Positions 19,097 through 28,940 of a stretch of DNA of 64,000 bases are shown here, piece after piece. Location: assembly GCA_019090455.1 (NCBI GenBank), contig JAHRWA010000044.1, forward strand, positions 62,001-126,000, read 5' to 3'. Position 1 is the first letter of the stretch. Every line of letters starts with the position of its first letter. Below the pieces are notes generated by a model. It was not told the DNA's origin, did no database searches, and was given only the letters and a program-made list of their open reading frames with translations. The DNA comes from Pseudomonadales bacterium (GTDB lineage: Bacteria; Pseudomonadota; Gammaproteobacteria; Pseudomonadales; DC-out160). Both the position numbers and the translations under genes were made by a program.

Positions 19097-19334
19097 TCAT
19101 CCTGCACTCGCATCCTCCCTCAATCCACGAGTCACATATCTCACTGCCAACCTAAATTAAGGCCATATATTTCAACTACTTACAGCATAAAACCATAACA
19201 TAAATACCTATAAGCCATTAATGTAGACACTGATTATTGGTGTGTTAGACTCCGCGCGCGCAGGCTCGCCCATATTAAGAAGAAACGAAATCCTTGACCG
19301 ATTTTGATACGAGTTAAACATTTAGGAATCAGGC

Positions 19335-19988
19335 ATGATTAAGACCGGACAACCTTCCCTCCCAGAATTAACCAGAATAGCGTTAGCGTTACTCTGCCTC
19401 CTCACTTCTGGCCTGGGCCAAGCGAACAACGACGAACCCCTATCCATGTCGACAATCGCCATTTCAAAAAAAATTGGCAATTTAACGGCATATGCTGCTG
19501 GCGTGCTAATCGATGAATCACTCGAAGGAACGATAGCCACCCTAGGGTTAGCTGGGAAACTAAATTCGCATTGGTATTGGAGAGCAGAGTATTTCGGGCT
19601 GTTTCTAGAACAAGAAACCAGTAAGACCCATGACAACCGAACTCGAACTGTTCTTAATTATATACATTCTTACAATAGCTGGCGCCTTTCTATTCGGCCA
19701 ATGCTTGAGTACCGAAATAGCGAAACCTTAAATGGCTTTCGTTTTCGACCAGAGTTCGCAATATTCCGCCCTATCACGCTCAATACAACGAAGTTAACGC
19801 CTGCAATGAAGCTTGAGCCATTCTACGAACCCAGAACAGAGCGTCTGACTCTCACACTTGTCACTTTAGGAGCGGACTGGACGATTAATTCAAACTTCAC
19901 ACTTAGCGCTAACTATATTAGAGTTATTTCTCATCAAAAGAGCACAGACCGAGAAGGACCCTCCATCGCCTTAAAAATTCGCCTTTGA
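19335..19988 (+). CDS. Outer-membrane beta-barrel-like protein (possible DUF2490)
   Basis: 217 residues with a signal peptide (about 1-33, ending LGQANN). The rest is alternating beta strands rich in Tyr, Arg and Asn, ending in a hydrophobic SIALKIRL strand, as in small outer-membrane barrels. The stretch WRLSIRPMLEYRNSETLNGFRFRPEFAI and the later KLEPFYEP are like DUF2490 proteins, though PagL-type barrels are an alternative. AGG eight bases before ATG 19335 is a fair ribosome binding site. It is convergent with the glycosyltransferase gene that ends 18 bases away. Confidence 0.55.
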   Translation: MIKTGQPSLPELTRIALALLCLLTSGLGQANNDEPLSMSTIAISKKIGNLTAYAAGVLIDESLEGTIATLGLAGKLNSHWYWRAEYFGLFLEQETSKTHDNRTRTVLNYIHSYNSWRLSIRPMLEYRNSETLNGFRFRPEFAIFRPITLNTTKLTPAMKLEPFYEPRTERLTLTLVTLGADWTINSNFTLSANYIRVISHQKSTDREGPSIALKIRL

Positions 19989-20006
19989 TGATAATCCAAT
20001 ATTTAT

Positions 20007-21125
20007 CTAAGTCTCACCCATTGCTCGCTTAATAAATTGTCGATATTGCGTGCCTAGCTGAGACCAAAAATATTGTTCCACTGAAGGCGCCTTCACTGGG
20101 GTATTCGTAAGCAGCATTTCACTTAATTTTTCTATTTTGCTTGCCAAGAAATCAGCCTCCTTATCAGGCTCATCAATAATGGAGGCGTAAAGAAAATGCT
20201 CATCGTAAATGTCCGGATAGGACAAGCGCTGAGGAACCAATGGCACACACCCGTATGAGGCTGCTTCAAGTACAGAAAGACCCTGAAACTCATGAATCGC
20301 AGTAGATATCACAACATCAGAACTGGCGAGCACTGTTAAGTAGTCTTTCTGACTTTTCAGGAAACCAAAACTTAATAACTTGTCCGAAAACTCTTCCTCA
20401 ATCTGAGAAAACACCTCTGGTTGTTTCCTGAATTGATGCCCTACTATGTGCAACCTAAAGTCTACCTTTCTTTGCGTTAAACCCCTTAAAGCAGAGAGCA
20501 AGCGGTCCGGCCCTTTGTCATACTCCCAGCGATGATTCCAGACCAATACGATTGCGGATGATCCCGTAGTCCTCTTTCGATTCCCTCGGGTTAACACTGG
20601 CTCTTTTATCGGTACCGGCAATACTATGCTCTTTGGCTCTATTGTCGACCTCCAAGCTTGGGGCACAAAATCAGGCAATTTCTTGAATAATTGTTCCGCG
20701 CCGTCGATGAAGCTCTCTTGATTAAAGTGAGAATTAAACACTAACCACTCTGCTGCCATAGCACTGTATAGCGTTACCATTTGAGCCTCCAACAGAGATT
20801 TAGCATATTCTCCAGAAGGATAAACAAATTGGTTTTCATGAAAATACAGTATGCTAGGGCACTTCGACAGATTGGGACACAACCCTTTTAGCGCTGCGAG
20901 ATCGACCATTGATGTACATATCACTAGGTCATAGGACTGCTCTAACTCTTTGGAATAATGCGAGACAAAAGATAGCGCACTACCTCGAATACGCCAGGAA
21001 AAATGGCGAGGAGGTAATGTAACTACGGTCCAATCATATTCTGACAAAAAGGACGTTAAACCGTGAATCCACGCCACGTGGCTTGCCGCAGCATAACCAT
21101 CCAAAAGCAGAATACGTTTCTTCAT
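20007..21125 (-). CDS. Homologue of tRNA-queuosine alpha-mannosyltransferase (DUF3524/GTDC1 type)
   Basis: 372 residues. The N-terminal half has the DUF3524 signature in order: ILLLDGYAAASHVAWIHGL, VVTLPPRHFSWRIRG, LVICTSMVDLAALKGL and YFHENQFVYPSG. The C-terminal half is a GT-B nucleotide-sugar domain (VLVWNHRWEYDKGPDRLL, and the EX7E-like region EFQGLSVLEAASYGCVPLVP). The vertebrate member GTDC1/QTMAN mannosylates queuosine in the anticodon of tRNA-Asp; what bacterial members modify is inferred, not shown. The gene follows the MMPL exporter by only 12 bases on the same strand, so the two are probably cotranscribed, although no functional link is evident. Confidence 0.8.
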   Translation of the reverse strand: MKKRILLLDGYAAASHVAWIHGLTSFLSEYDWTVVTLPPRHFSWRIRGSALSFVSHYSKELEQSYDLVICTSMVDLAALKGLCPNLSKCPSILYFHENQFVYPSGEYAKSLLEAQMVTLYSAMAAEWLVFNSHFNQESFIDGAEQLFKKLPDFVPQAWRSTIEPKSIVLPVPIKEPVLTRGNRKRTTGSSAIVLVWNHRWEYDKGPDRLLSALRGLTQRKVDFRLHIVGHQFRKQPEVFSQIEEEFSDKLLSFGFLKSQKDYLTVLASSDVVISTAIHEFQGLSVLEAASYGCVPLVPQRLSYPDIYDEHFLYASIIDEPDKEADFLASKIEKLSEMLLTNTPVKAPSVEQYFWSQLGTQYRQFIKRAMGET

Positions 21126-21137
21126 TGCAAAATGTGC

Positions 21138-23693
21138 TTAAAACGACACTGTTTTCAATTGCTCATTCTTACCAAGAGGTTGGAACATAATTAACAACTG
21201 AGGCAATAGAGTCAATGAACCCAACAATGCAATAAACATTGCTAAGCTCGTAAACAAACCAAAATAGATAGTAGGATTAAAGTTAGAGAAGCCGAGAATC
21301 GAAAAACCCACGATTATCGTAACGGATGTGTAATACATCGCGCGGCCTATGCTTTGGTGACTGCGAAACATAGCGGCTCCATAATTTCGATCCTTAGGAA
21401 ATTCGACTCGGAATCGATATATGTAATGTATCGTATTATCCACGGCAATTCCGACACTAATAGCAGCAATGGTAATTGTCATCATATCTAACGGAATGCC
21501 AATCCAACCCATCATTCCCAGCACAAAACTCGCTGCAAACAAATTGGGTAAGATGGCAATAAAAGCAATAGAAAGTGATTGAAACAATAACCAAAACATC
21601 AACATCACCCCCACAAACACAACACCCAAAGTCGCAATTTGCGACTTAAATAGGCTCTGTAGCATATTATTGTATAACACCAACATACTCGTAAAACGTA
21701 GTTTATCTTCGTCTACTTCCAATTCATGGACTAAATGATTACGTACTGTATCAATAAATTCCGCTCTTTTTAGGTCTGGATTAGAATCCATGACTCTCAT
21801 GGTAAAGCGGATTTGGCCCGTTTCTTCGTTCAAATACGGATCAAGCAATAGCTCCCTCAACTCTTCAGGAAACAGACTATTCATGAAAGCTAGCTCAAGA
21901 GTACTCAACGGTGCCCCCTTGATACGCTCTGTGACCTGCATTGTCGACGCCACCGAAAGCACTTTACCCGTTTCAGGAAGATCATCTAAATATTGATGAA
22001 TTCGGTTTATACCCTCTACTCTCTCCACCGTAAAAAAAGTACTGTCTGCGTAAACATCTTCTAAACACTCATCATCTACGAAGCAGTCAGCCTCTTCGGC
22101 TTCATATTCATCACTAAAATCATCGATAATATTCGCTTCTGATACTTCCTCTACCACGTCAGGCAGATCAACTGGAACTACCCCGGAAATAATAATATCC
22201 ATCGGCGTAGTGCCGCCGAGCTGTTTATCTATTTCTTTCATTCCCTGATGAATTTCAGTAGATTCTTTAAAGTAATCAATAAACCGATTCTCTACACTCA
22301 ACCGGCTTATGCCAACAAAGCAAAATAGGGTTATCGCCACACACATCAAAACCAGTTTATTCCCATAAGCTTTAGTAAAGTCTGCAAAATACAAACTAAG
22401 CGGTTTCTTATCCCCACCCGTTTCCATAGCCCCTTTGGACCTTTGCAAAATAAGCAATATGCTAGGAAATAGGGTAAAAGCCATAAAAAATGCGATGGCT
22501 ATCCCTATCGACATCATCATGCCAAAGTCGATTACCGGCCGAATACCACTCACTAATAATGAAAAGAATGCGACCATCGTCGTCAATGCGGTGTACAAAC
22601 AAGGCCATATCATTGCTTTCAAGGTATCGCCTACCAACTGTTGCTGGTCTGCATCAGGATTAAGCTTCGCGATTTCGCGATACCTGACCGTTAAATGAAT
22701 AATCATTGAAATAGTGATAATGAGAAGAAGAGAGATAAAATTTGAGGATATTACTGTCACGGGAAATCGTACCATTCCCAAATAACCCGTCATCACCATA
22801 CAGGTAACGACACTACAAAATAATGGCAGGATCACCCATCGAGGCCGACGAAAAATGACAAAAAGAATGACCACTAAGAAGATAACGACACCGCCACCAA
22901 AAACGCGAAGATCGTTTCGTACATATTCAGTCATATCAACAACGATCATAGGCATTCCACCCAGAAAGATCCTAGCATTCTCTTTGTATTGAGCGGTTAT
23001 CTCCCTAATAGCCCGGACATTATCGCGGTGTATCTCTAATTTACGCGCATTTAGGTCTTTCGCCTTGAGACTGACTCTACTTAATTCATTTTTTTCACTT
23101 ATTGTTAAGCGCCCCAATCGACGCTTGTCCCGTAATTCCTCTCGCCGATCAACTAACCTCAGTGCTTCTGGATCGGTATCGAACACAATTTGAATCGCAA
23201 CTGTTTTGGCATCGCGGCTGATTAACATGTCTCGATAAATTGGATTGCTCAAAAGCTCCTTTTTTGCCTCTTCGCGATCAACGCCGGGATCCTCTAAAGT
23301 CACAATGTAATCAGATACCGTGGTCAGCTCCATATCTGGATCATGCAATAATGGTACATTGAGAATCGAATTGACTGCCGTTACACTTTCTAAGGTAAGT
23401 AAATCCTGTTGAAGCGCGGCTAATATGCCAAGAGACTTGTCTGAGAACAGATCCTGATTTGGAGAGTAAGCAACAACTAAAAAATCATCGCTAGAGGGGA
23501 AGTGCTTACGAATCTCACGATAATACCTTAAGTCCTCATCATCCTCTAAGGTGAGTGAATCCGCGGAAGCATCCAGTTCAAAATGAACAATATTACTCGC
23601 AACAACCGCTGACAAGGCAAGCAATATAATAGTGAAAATTCCTGGCCTTTTTAAGACTACATTTAAATACAGGGAAAAAATCCTGTTCCCCAT
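21138..23693 (-). CDS. MMPL/RND-superfamily exporter
   Basis: 851 residues in the RND layout: a first helix (about 17-36), a large periplasmic loop, six helices, a second first-type helix (about 435-455), a second loop with a very acidic insert (about 510-550) and six more helices ending near 840. The fourth-helix-type motif ISVGIAVDNTIHYIYRF in the second half is typical of MMPL-type permeases that move lipids or hydrophobic compounds with proton motive force. Such permeases often sit beside an outer-membrane-lipoprotein-sorting-like protein; here a member of that family is at 40.2-41 kb instead. Partner is the downstream glycosyltransferase by proximity only. Confidence 0.82.
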   Translation of the reverse strand: MGNRIFSLYLNVVLKRPGIFTIILLALSAVVASNIVHFELDASADSLTLEDDEDLRYYREIRKHFPSSDDFLVVAYSPNQDLFSDKSLGILAALQQDLLTLESVTAVNSILNVPLLHDPDMELTTVSDYIVTLEDPGVDREEAKKELLSNPIYRDMLISRDAKTVAIQIVFDTDPEALRLVDRREELRDKRRLGRLTISEKNELSRVSLKAKDLNARKLEIHRDNVRAIREITAQYKENARIFLGGMPMIVVDMTEYVRNDLRVFGGGVVIFLVVILFVIFRRPRWVILPLFCSVVTCMVMTGYLGMVRFPVTVISSNFISLLLIITISMIIHLTVRYREIAKLNPDADQQQLVGDTLKAMIWPCLYTALTTMVAFFSLLVSGIRPVIDFGMMMSIGIAIAFFMAFTLFPSILLILQRSKGAMETGGDKKPLSLYFADFTKAYGNKLVLMCVAITLFCFVGISRLSVENRFIDYFKESTEIHQGMKEIDKQLGGTTPMDIIISGVVPVDLPDVVEEVSEANIIDDFSDEYEAEEADCFVDDECLEDVYADSTFFTVERVEGINRIHQYLDDLPETGKVLSVASTMQVTERIKGAPLSTLELAFMNSLFPEELRELLLDPYLNEETGQIRFTMRVMDSNPDLKRAEFIDTVRNHLVHELEVDEDKLRFTSMLVLYNNMLQSLFKSQIATLGVVFVGVMLMFWLLFQSLSIAFIAILPNLFAASFVLGMMGWIGIPLDMMTITIAAISVGIAVDNTIHYIYRFRVEFPKDRNYGAAMFRSHQSIGRAMYYTSVTIIVGFSILGFSNFNPTIYFGLFTSLAMFIALLGSLTLLPQLLIMFQPLGKNEQLKTVSF

Positions 23694-23838
23694 AGAAACT
23701 CTCCACTATATGAGATGTGTTATTGACGAGATGAGTGCTATTGACGAAATAGTCAATTTAGCTTTATTTGAATCTAATTGCCGGCTTATCTTAGAGGAGG
23801 AAATCCCCAATTGCCAACGCTAATAAAAGGGTGGAACT

Positions 23839-24564
23839 TTACCGACTCGGTATGTGATCGCCTATCAGCGCATGAGTATGTTGAGTTAATTCGTATTCAT
23901 TCATCTCCGAATATTTCTCCGGAGAAATTTCGGGCAAGACTTTAATTAAAATATCATGACGTCCATGAAACTTTAAACTGTGCTTTGGCAATGCGTTGGT
24001 GGTGCCAGTGATAACGATCGGCAATATGGGCACTTGCAACTTCTTCGCCAGGGTAAATGCGCCACTTTTGAATGATTTTAAACTCCCATCAATAGAGCGG
24101 GTTCCTTCCGGGAAAAAATACACAGAACTCCCCTGAAGAAGGTGAGCTTCAGATTCCTTCATCATCTCACCAATGCTACCGCGATCCCCCCTTTTTACTC
24201 CAACATATTTATTTAACTTCATATTCCAGCCAATAAATGGCAATCGAAATATTTCCGCCTTAGAAACCCACTTAAAAGGAAAGAATAAGCCGAATATGAC
24301 CAATATATCGAGTAATGACTGGTGATTTGAAACGACAACATAGGTCTTCTTTTTAATATGCTCCTTGCCTTCGTGCTTGACTCTCCAAGCAGGCATTATC
24401 CACACATAGACAGAAGCCCAGAAACAGGAATAATAATGTAAGATTCGCAATTTACTATCAAACAAGACAGTCATTGCCCATATAACAAGAGCACCTAAAA
24501 AAAAGAAAAAACAGGTAATGACAATAAAGACTAAAAATAACAACCCAATAATTTGTTCAACCAT
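23839..24564 (-). CDS. plsC: 1-acyl-sn-glycerol-3-phosphate acyltransferase (PlsC family)
   Basis: 241 residues with an N-terminal membrane helix (about 4-34) and the acyltransferase motifs NHQSLLD (HX4D, catalytic His and Asp), the central KWVSKAE, FPEGTRS and a proline-containing VPILPIVITGT. The enzyme transfers an acyl chain to lysophosphatidate in phospholipid synthesis at the inner membrane. It is 145 bases upstream of the exporter on the same strand and might share a transcript. Genomes often hold several PlsC paralogues, so this may not be the main one. Confidence 0.88.
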   Translation of the reverse strand: MVEQIIGLLFLVFIVITCFFFFLGALVIWAMTVLFDSKLRILHYYSCFWASVYVWIMPAWRVKHEGKEHIKKKTYVVVSNHQSLLDILVIFGLFFPFKWVSKAEIFRLPFIGWNMKLNKYVGVKRGDRGSIGEMMKESEAHLLQGSSVYFFPEGTRSIDGSLKSFKSGAFTLAKKLQVPILPIVITGTTNALPKHSLKFHGRHDILIKVLPEISPEKYSEMNEYELTQHTHALIGDHIPSR

Positions 24565-24782
24565 TATACAAACCTAGCACATCCACTGACAATAATTTTA
24601 TATTCAAACCCGCATACTCACTTAACATGACATCCATACCACTGCAGCAGGAACAAATTTCATAGATTAACATTCATGGTATTTCACCTAAACGGATAAA
24701 TTCATCCAGACAATTAAGAGTCGCCTTAAAATCTCGTGAATTATAAACGATTCAGGGAATAACAACACGACTCAACAATTAA

Positions 24783-25265
24783 TTAATAAAGAATTTTATC
24801 CTCCTTTTTTTGCCAAAGATTAAAAGCATGCAATGCCTCTTCTCGCATCAGCTGCACAGCTGTTAACTTTCTATCGGCAATGGGTTTCTCGAATTCCTCG
24901 TAAATGAAACGATCATCGAACCCAATTGCCGAGGCATCATTTTTCGTGGTCGCATAATAGAGTGTCGTTATTCCCGACCAATATACCCCTCCCATGCACA
25001 TAGGGCAGGGCTCACAACTTGTGTACAAAACACAACCCGTTAGTTCAAAGTGACCAACATGTTGACACGCTGCTCTAATCGCTGTCATTTCAGCATGAGC
25101 AGTTGGATCATTAAGACTAGAAACCTGATTCCAACCTCTCGATATTATTTCGCCATCTTTTACAATCACCGTCCCGAACGGCCCACCATCTCCAGCTAGC
25201 ATTTTATTGATAGAGAGATCGATCGCCTGCCTCATGAAGACACTATGCTGGTCCCGTTTATTCAT
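24783..25265 (-). CDS. guaD: Guanine deaminase-type nucleoside deaminase (CDA fold)
   Basis: 160 residues, the same length as Bacillus GuaD (about 156) and similar in remembered sequence almost throughout: GGPFGTVIVKDG, NDPTAHAEMTAIR (zinc His57, catalytic Glu59), YTSCEPCPMCMG (zinc Cys87 and Cys90), GFDDRFIYEE near the C-terminus. The reaction is guanine to xanthine and ammonia. The C-terminal extension after the zinc site, absent from TadA, favours GuaD over tRNA adenosine deaminase. It is a single gene with 290 bases of non-coding sequence upstream. Confidence 0.85.
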   Translation of the reverse strand: MNKRDQHSVFMRQAIDLSINKMLAGDGGPFGTVIVKDGEIISRGWNQVSSLNDPTAHAEMTAIRAACQHVGHFELTGCVLYTSCEPCPMCMGGVYWSGITTLYYATTKNDASAIGFDDRFIYEEFEKPIADRKLTAVQLMREEALHAFNLWQKKEDKILY

Positions 25266-25554
25266 CTGACATTCTCAATTCAGTTGCTCTCATTAAAAGG
25301 TCTATTGAAACGCAGTGCTGTCGCTGTTTTTCAAGATAGTTGACGTGACACATTCAATTTTACTGATGTGCTGACTTACCTTTATATCGAGTATTTTTTT
25401 AACAAAGATCCCTTACAATTTGCCTATAATATCCAATACATTACTATGAACTTTTAAATTTTCAGAAATTCAATGACACAAAAAATAGTAGTGGAGTCTA
25501 CAATTATAGAAGTAACTCAACAATTCACCATTAATTTCAATCACTTAAATAATA

Positions 25555-26394
25555 ATGAAAAAGCAGCTTTTAATTCTCGTTATGTGCGTCCTTATGTCCG
25601 GATGCGCAGTCAAATTCATCTACAATCAACTTGATTGGGTAATTCCTTGGCAGATTAGAGATTATATTTCACTGAATGATTCCCAAAAGGACTACCTTGA
25701 CCATCGCCTGACACACCACTTGGCCTGGCATCGACGCACACAGTTACCCGATTATGCTCTATTTTTACGTAAAACCGCGAAACAGATTTCCGATGGGTTA
25801 ACCCGCGATGAATTAGTCCATATCAATTCGCAATTGGAGATATTCGGTCGCACGCTGACCAAACAAATTGCACCCGACGTAGCCCAACTATTTCTCACAT
25901 CAAGTGATACACAGCTGACCAATACCTATCGAAAATTCGAACAAACCAATGCTAAATTTCAGAAAGAGTACATCGATATCTCTGAAGAAAAACTGAGGAA
26001 AAAACGCCTTAAAGAAACACAACACTATCTTGAACGCTGGCTCGGGGGTCTAACACGAGAACAGCAAGACGCATTAAAGGACTGGAGCCAGAAATTCAAA
26101 CCTATCCGACAAAACCTTATGGAAAATAGACTATCGTGGCAAAAAGACTTTCGATCGCTAATGGCAAAAAAATCGGAGCATTCACCCGCCACTAAAGAAA
26201 TTGTCGATCTGTTTTCTCGGCCAGACAAAAACTGGAATTCCGAATACAATGAAAAAATTATTTATAACAAAAACTTACTCGTCACACTTTTCCAAAAAAT
26301 TGATACACTATTAACGAAACGGCAACGGAAAAAATTGAATAAAAAACTAACGTCCCTAGCCAGGGATTTGGAAGAACTGGCAGTACACCCTTAA
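25555..26394 (+). CDS. DUF6279 family lipoprotein
   Basis: 279 residues. The signal ends in a lipobox, LMSGC (Cys about 17), so it is a lipoprotein. What follows, VKFIYNQLDWVIPWQIRDYISLNDSQKDYL, then HLAWHRRTQLPDYALFLR, is the characteristic opening of DUF6279. The rest is charged helix. Function is unknown. The next gene on the same strand starts 62 bases downstream. Confidence 0.82.
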   Translation: MKKQLLILVMCVLMSGCAVKFIYNQLDWVIPWQIRDYISLNDSQKDYLDHRLTHHLAWHRRTQLPDYALFLRKTAKQISDGLTRDELVHINSQLEIFGRTLTKQIAPDVAQLFLTSSDTQLTNTYRKFEQTNAKFQKEYIDISEEKLRKKRLKETQHYLERWLGGLTREQQDALKDWSQKFKPIRQNLMENRLSWQKDFRSLMAKKSEHSPATKEIVDLFSRPDKNWNSEYNEKIIYNKNLLVTLFQKIDTLLTKRQRKKLNKKLTSLARDLEELAVHP

Positions 26395-26456
26395 TCAAAA
26401 TAACAATAGTGGCTATCATTACAATCAAGATTTTTAATAAAACATGAACTCTAACA

Positions 26457-27923
26457 GTGCACAAGTCTAACTTCAGAGTCGTTGAACAATATCTTACGCG
26501 TTATGCTGAAGCTGAAACCCAACTCCTCGAAACCTTCCCTTCGTATCAATACGATCACTGCCTCGTAATACCCGCATTTCGGGAAACATCTCACTATATT
26601 AAACGGCTTTTCAATAGCAACTTCCGTTATCCTAAAACACCAATGCACCTACTAGCCATCCTAGTATTAAATTGTCCTAACGATGCATCGCACTCTGCAA
26701 TCGATAAAACTCAGAAAAATTTAGATTATATTCACAACAAGGGAATATTGCTTTGGCAAAGGGCTCATCTTTTATTATTTGATATTCGATCCTGTACTAG
26801 CGAGAGACCGATCCACGTGCTAGTCGTAAATCGCATCACTCATTCAATACCGAAGAAACAAGGCGTGGGTCTAGCGAGAAAAATTGGTGCGGATATCGCG
26901 TGCTATCTATATCACCACGGCATGTCTCATTCTCCGTGGATACACTCAACCGATGGTGATGCTCAACTTCCAGATGGTTATTTTCAATCTAGCTATTTCC
27001 AAGCTGAGGATCTACCCCATCAAACCAAAAATCAACACAGCGTCGCGGCGGCACTAATATATCCTTTCTCTCACGAAAATTCACAATTGCATTCAAAATG
27101 TTCTCGAACTCACATTTATCATTTGCTCTATGAATGTCATCTATTTCATTACCAGCTAGGACTTCAATACGCTGGCTCGCCTTATGGTTTTCAAACAGTA
27201 GGCAGTACACTTGCCGTTAATACGACACACTATGCCATGGTCAGGGGATTTCCCAAACTCAGTGCAGGTGAAGATTTCTACATGTTAAACAAACTCATCA
27301 AGACATCCCACATAACGAGTTTAACAAGACCCGTTATAAAACTGGAAAGCAGGGATTCCAATCGAAATCCATTCGGGACTGGGCCGTCAGTGAAAGCGCT
27401 ATTACTTAAAAACAAATTACTATCAAGTGGGATTTTTTATGACCCGATGCTGTTTAAATTGTTAAAGAAATTTATTGGTCTCTTTCCGATTTTTAGTACC
27501 GATCGTAACGTAAATTGGCAACAGTCAGTAAAAAGCCACTTGGGTAATAATCAAGAAAGCGATCTTATCATAAGTGCTGCCACTACAATTCAATTTGAAA
27601 AGGCTTTGATACATTCATACCAGCAATTTAGTCAGAAAAAAAAGAAGCCCGAAATAGCAGTTCATTACCATCTTAATGTTTGGTTTGATGGTTTTCGAAC
27701 ATTGAAATGGCTTCACGCCCTGAGAGAAAAAGGTTACAACCAGACACATATCATTAACGCATACAACGAAGAACTATATCCTATCTCCAGCGCTGAGCTA
27801 GGATTGGATGAAATGAAGTTGTGGGACAAGGATGAAGAAAACATTAAAAATCAACTGGAGAAATGGCTTTCAGCCATACGTCATTACCAGTATAAAGAAG
27901 AGCAATTCTACACAATACGTTAG
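26457..27923 (+). CDS. GT2-like glycosyltransferase-fold protein, unknown substrate
   Basis: 488 residues from a GTG start; an ATG 13 bases upstream (26444) is in another frame and opens only an eight-codon reading frame that overlaps the GTG. An early segment YDHCLVIPAFRET is like the first strand of GT-A enzymes; HSTDGDAQLPDGYF contains a DxD-like DGD motif, and SAGEDFYMLNKL is like the ED acceptor motif of GT2 enzymes. No membrane helices or signal peptide are seen. The sugar and acceptor cannot be told. It follows the DUF6279 lipoprotein on the same strand. Confidence 0.6.
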   Translation: MHKSNFRVVEQYLTRYAEAETQLLETFPSYQYDHCLVIPAFRETSHYIKRLFNSNFRYPKTPMHLLAILVLNCPNDASHSAIDKTQKNLDYIHNKGILLWQRAHLLLFDIRSCTSERPIHVLVVNRITHSIPKKQGVGLARKIGADIACYLYHHGMSHSPWIHSTDGDAQLPDGYFQSSYFQAEDLPHQTKNQHSVAAALIYPFSHENSQLHSKCSRTHIYHLLYECHLFHYQLGLQYAGSPYGFQTVGSTLAVNTTHYAMVRGFPKLSAGEDFYMLNKLIKTSHITSLTRPVIKLESRDSNRNPFGTGPSVKALLLKNKLLSSGIFYDPMLFKLLKKFIGLFPIFSTDRNVNWQQSVKSHLGNNQESDLIISAATTIQFEKALIHSYQQFSQKKKKPEIAVHYHLNVWFDGFRTLKWLHALREKGYNQTHIINAYNEELYPISSAELGLDEMKLWDKDEENIKNQLEKWLSAIRHYQYKEEQFYTIR

Positions 27924-27953
27924 ATATACCCACCCATACAGCTAACGGTTACT

Positions 27954-28940
27954 TTAAGGCGCGCTTCGTTGTCCGCCCACCAAGGGAATCAACTTTCCTT
28001 TTTCATAACGACAAGTCCACGTTTCATCACCATCTCGACATTGTCCTAAACCATTTTTTCTATTCTTGGAAAATAGTCCGTAAAACACTTTACCGTCCAC
28101 AGAAGTAAACATCCCCATCCCTTGACGCATGCCATTGAGCCATTTCCCATCATAGCGTGCCCCCCCTTTGGTGACGAAAACACCATCTCCCGATTTATCA
28201 CCCAGCGCCCACTCTCCAATATACACATCGCCATTCGAATACTTTTGTGTCCCTTTTCCACTTTTCAAGCCATTCAACCAGTTACCGATATAGCGGCCAC
28301 CACTAGCATACTTCAACTCTCCTTTCCCATGGCGTTTTCCGTTTTGCCAGCGTCCTTGATAGCGCAGTCCGCTCGAATGAAGTTTGACTCCTTCTCCAGA
28401 TGCTACGCCATTAAGAAACCCGCCTTCGTAGAAGCTACCATCGGAGTATTGGCAGTTTCCCTCTCCCCACATCTGGCCTAACTTAAATCGACCACTACAC
28501 TCAGTCCCATTTGCAAACGTCCTTACTCCATTACCATGCGGCAAATTATCAAGCCAATCTCCTATATACTTCGATCCATTTTCATAATAATGGGTCCCGC
28601 TACCACTTCTATTACTATCAACAAACTCACCTACGTACTTTTCCCCGTTGGTAAAAATTCTGACACCTTTTCCCGTAGGCGTATCTCCAAGCCACTCTCC
28701 AGTATATTTTTCCCCACTCGCCCATATTTTTATGCCTTTACCCGATTTCTCTCCGTTGAACCAATCTCCGACATAACTACTTCCATCATCCTCGGTAAAA
28801 GTCCCCTTACCATGAAATCGCCCGAAATTGTCCCGGTCGCCCACGTAAGTCTCTGCACTAGCTGTACTAATTAGAACAGTAGATAAACCCAAAAAAAGTG
28901 GGTAAGCAAAAACTAATTTAATGTTCTTTAGATTTAACAT
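27954..28940 (-). CDS. Exported MORN-repeat protein
   Basis: 328 residues with a signal peptide (about 1-29, ending STASAE). It then consists of 12 consecutive repeats of 23 residues in perfect register, of the pattern Y-x-G-x-W-x-N-G-x-x-x-G-x-G, such as YVGDWFNGEKSGKG and YIGNWLNGLKSGKG. One copy begins with Cys (CSGRFKLGQMWG) and the last is degenerate. MORN repeats form elongated beta solenoid rods that bind partners or lipids; bacterial function is generally unknown. Convergent with the GT2-like gene. Confidence 0.88.
   Translation of the reverse strand: MLNLKNIKLVFAYPLFLGLSTVLISTASAETYVGDRDNFGRFHGKGTFTEDDGSSYVGDWFNGEKSGKGIKIWASGEKYTGEWLGDTPTGKGVRIFTNGEKYVGEFVDSNRSGSGTHYYENGSKYIGDWLDNLPHGNGVRTFANGTECSGRFKLGQMWGEGNCQYSDGSFYEGGFLNGVASGEGVKLHSSGLRYQGRWQNGKRHGKGELKYASGGRYIGNWLNGLKSGKGTQKYSNGDVYIGEWALGDKSGDGVFVTKGGARYDGKWLNGMRQGMGMFTSVDGKVFYGLFSKNRKNGLGQCRDGDETWTCRYEKGKLIPLVGGQRSAP

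Noticed and set aside
24783-25265. tRNA adenosine deaminase TadA
   Set aside because: The sequence after the zinc site and overall likeness are those of GuaD.
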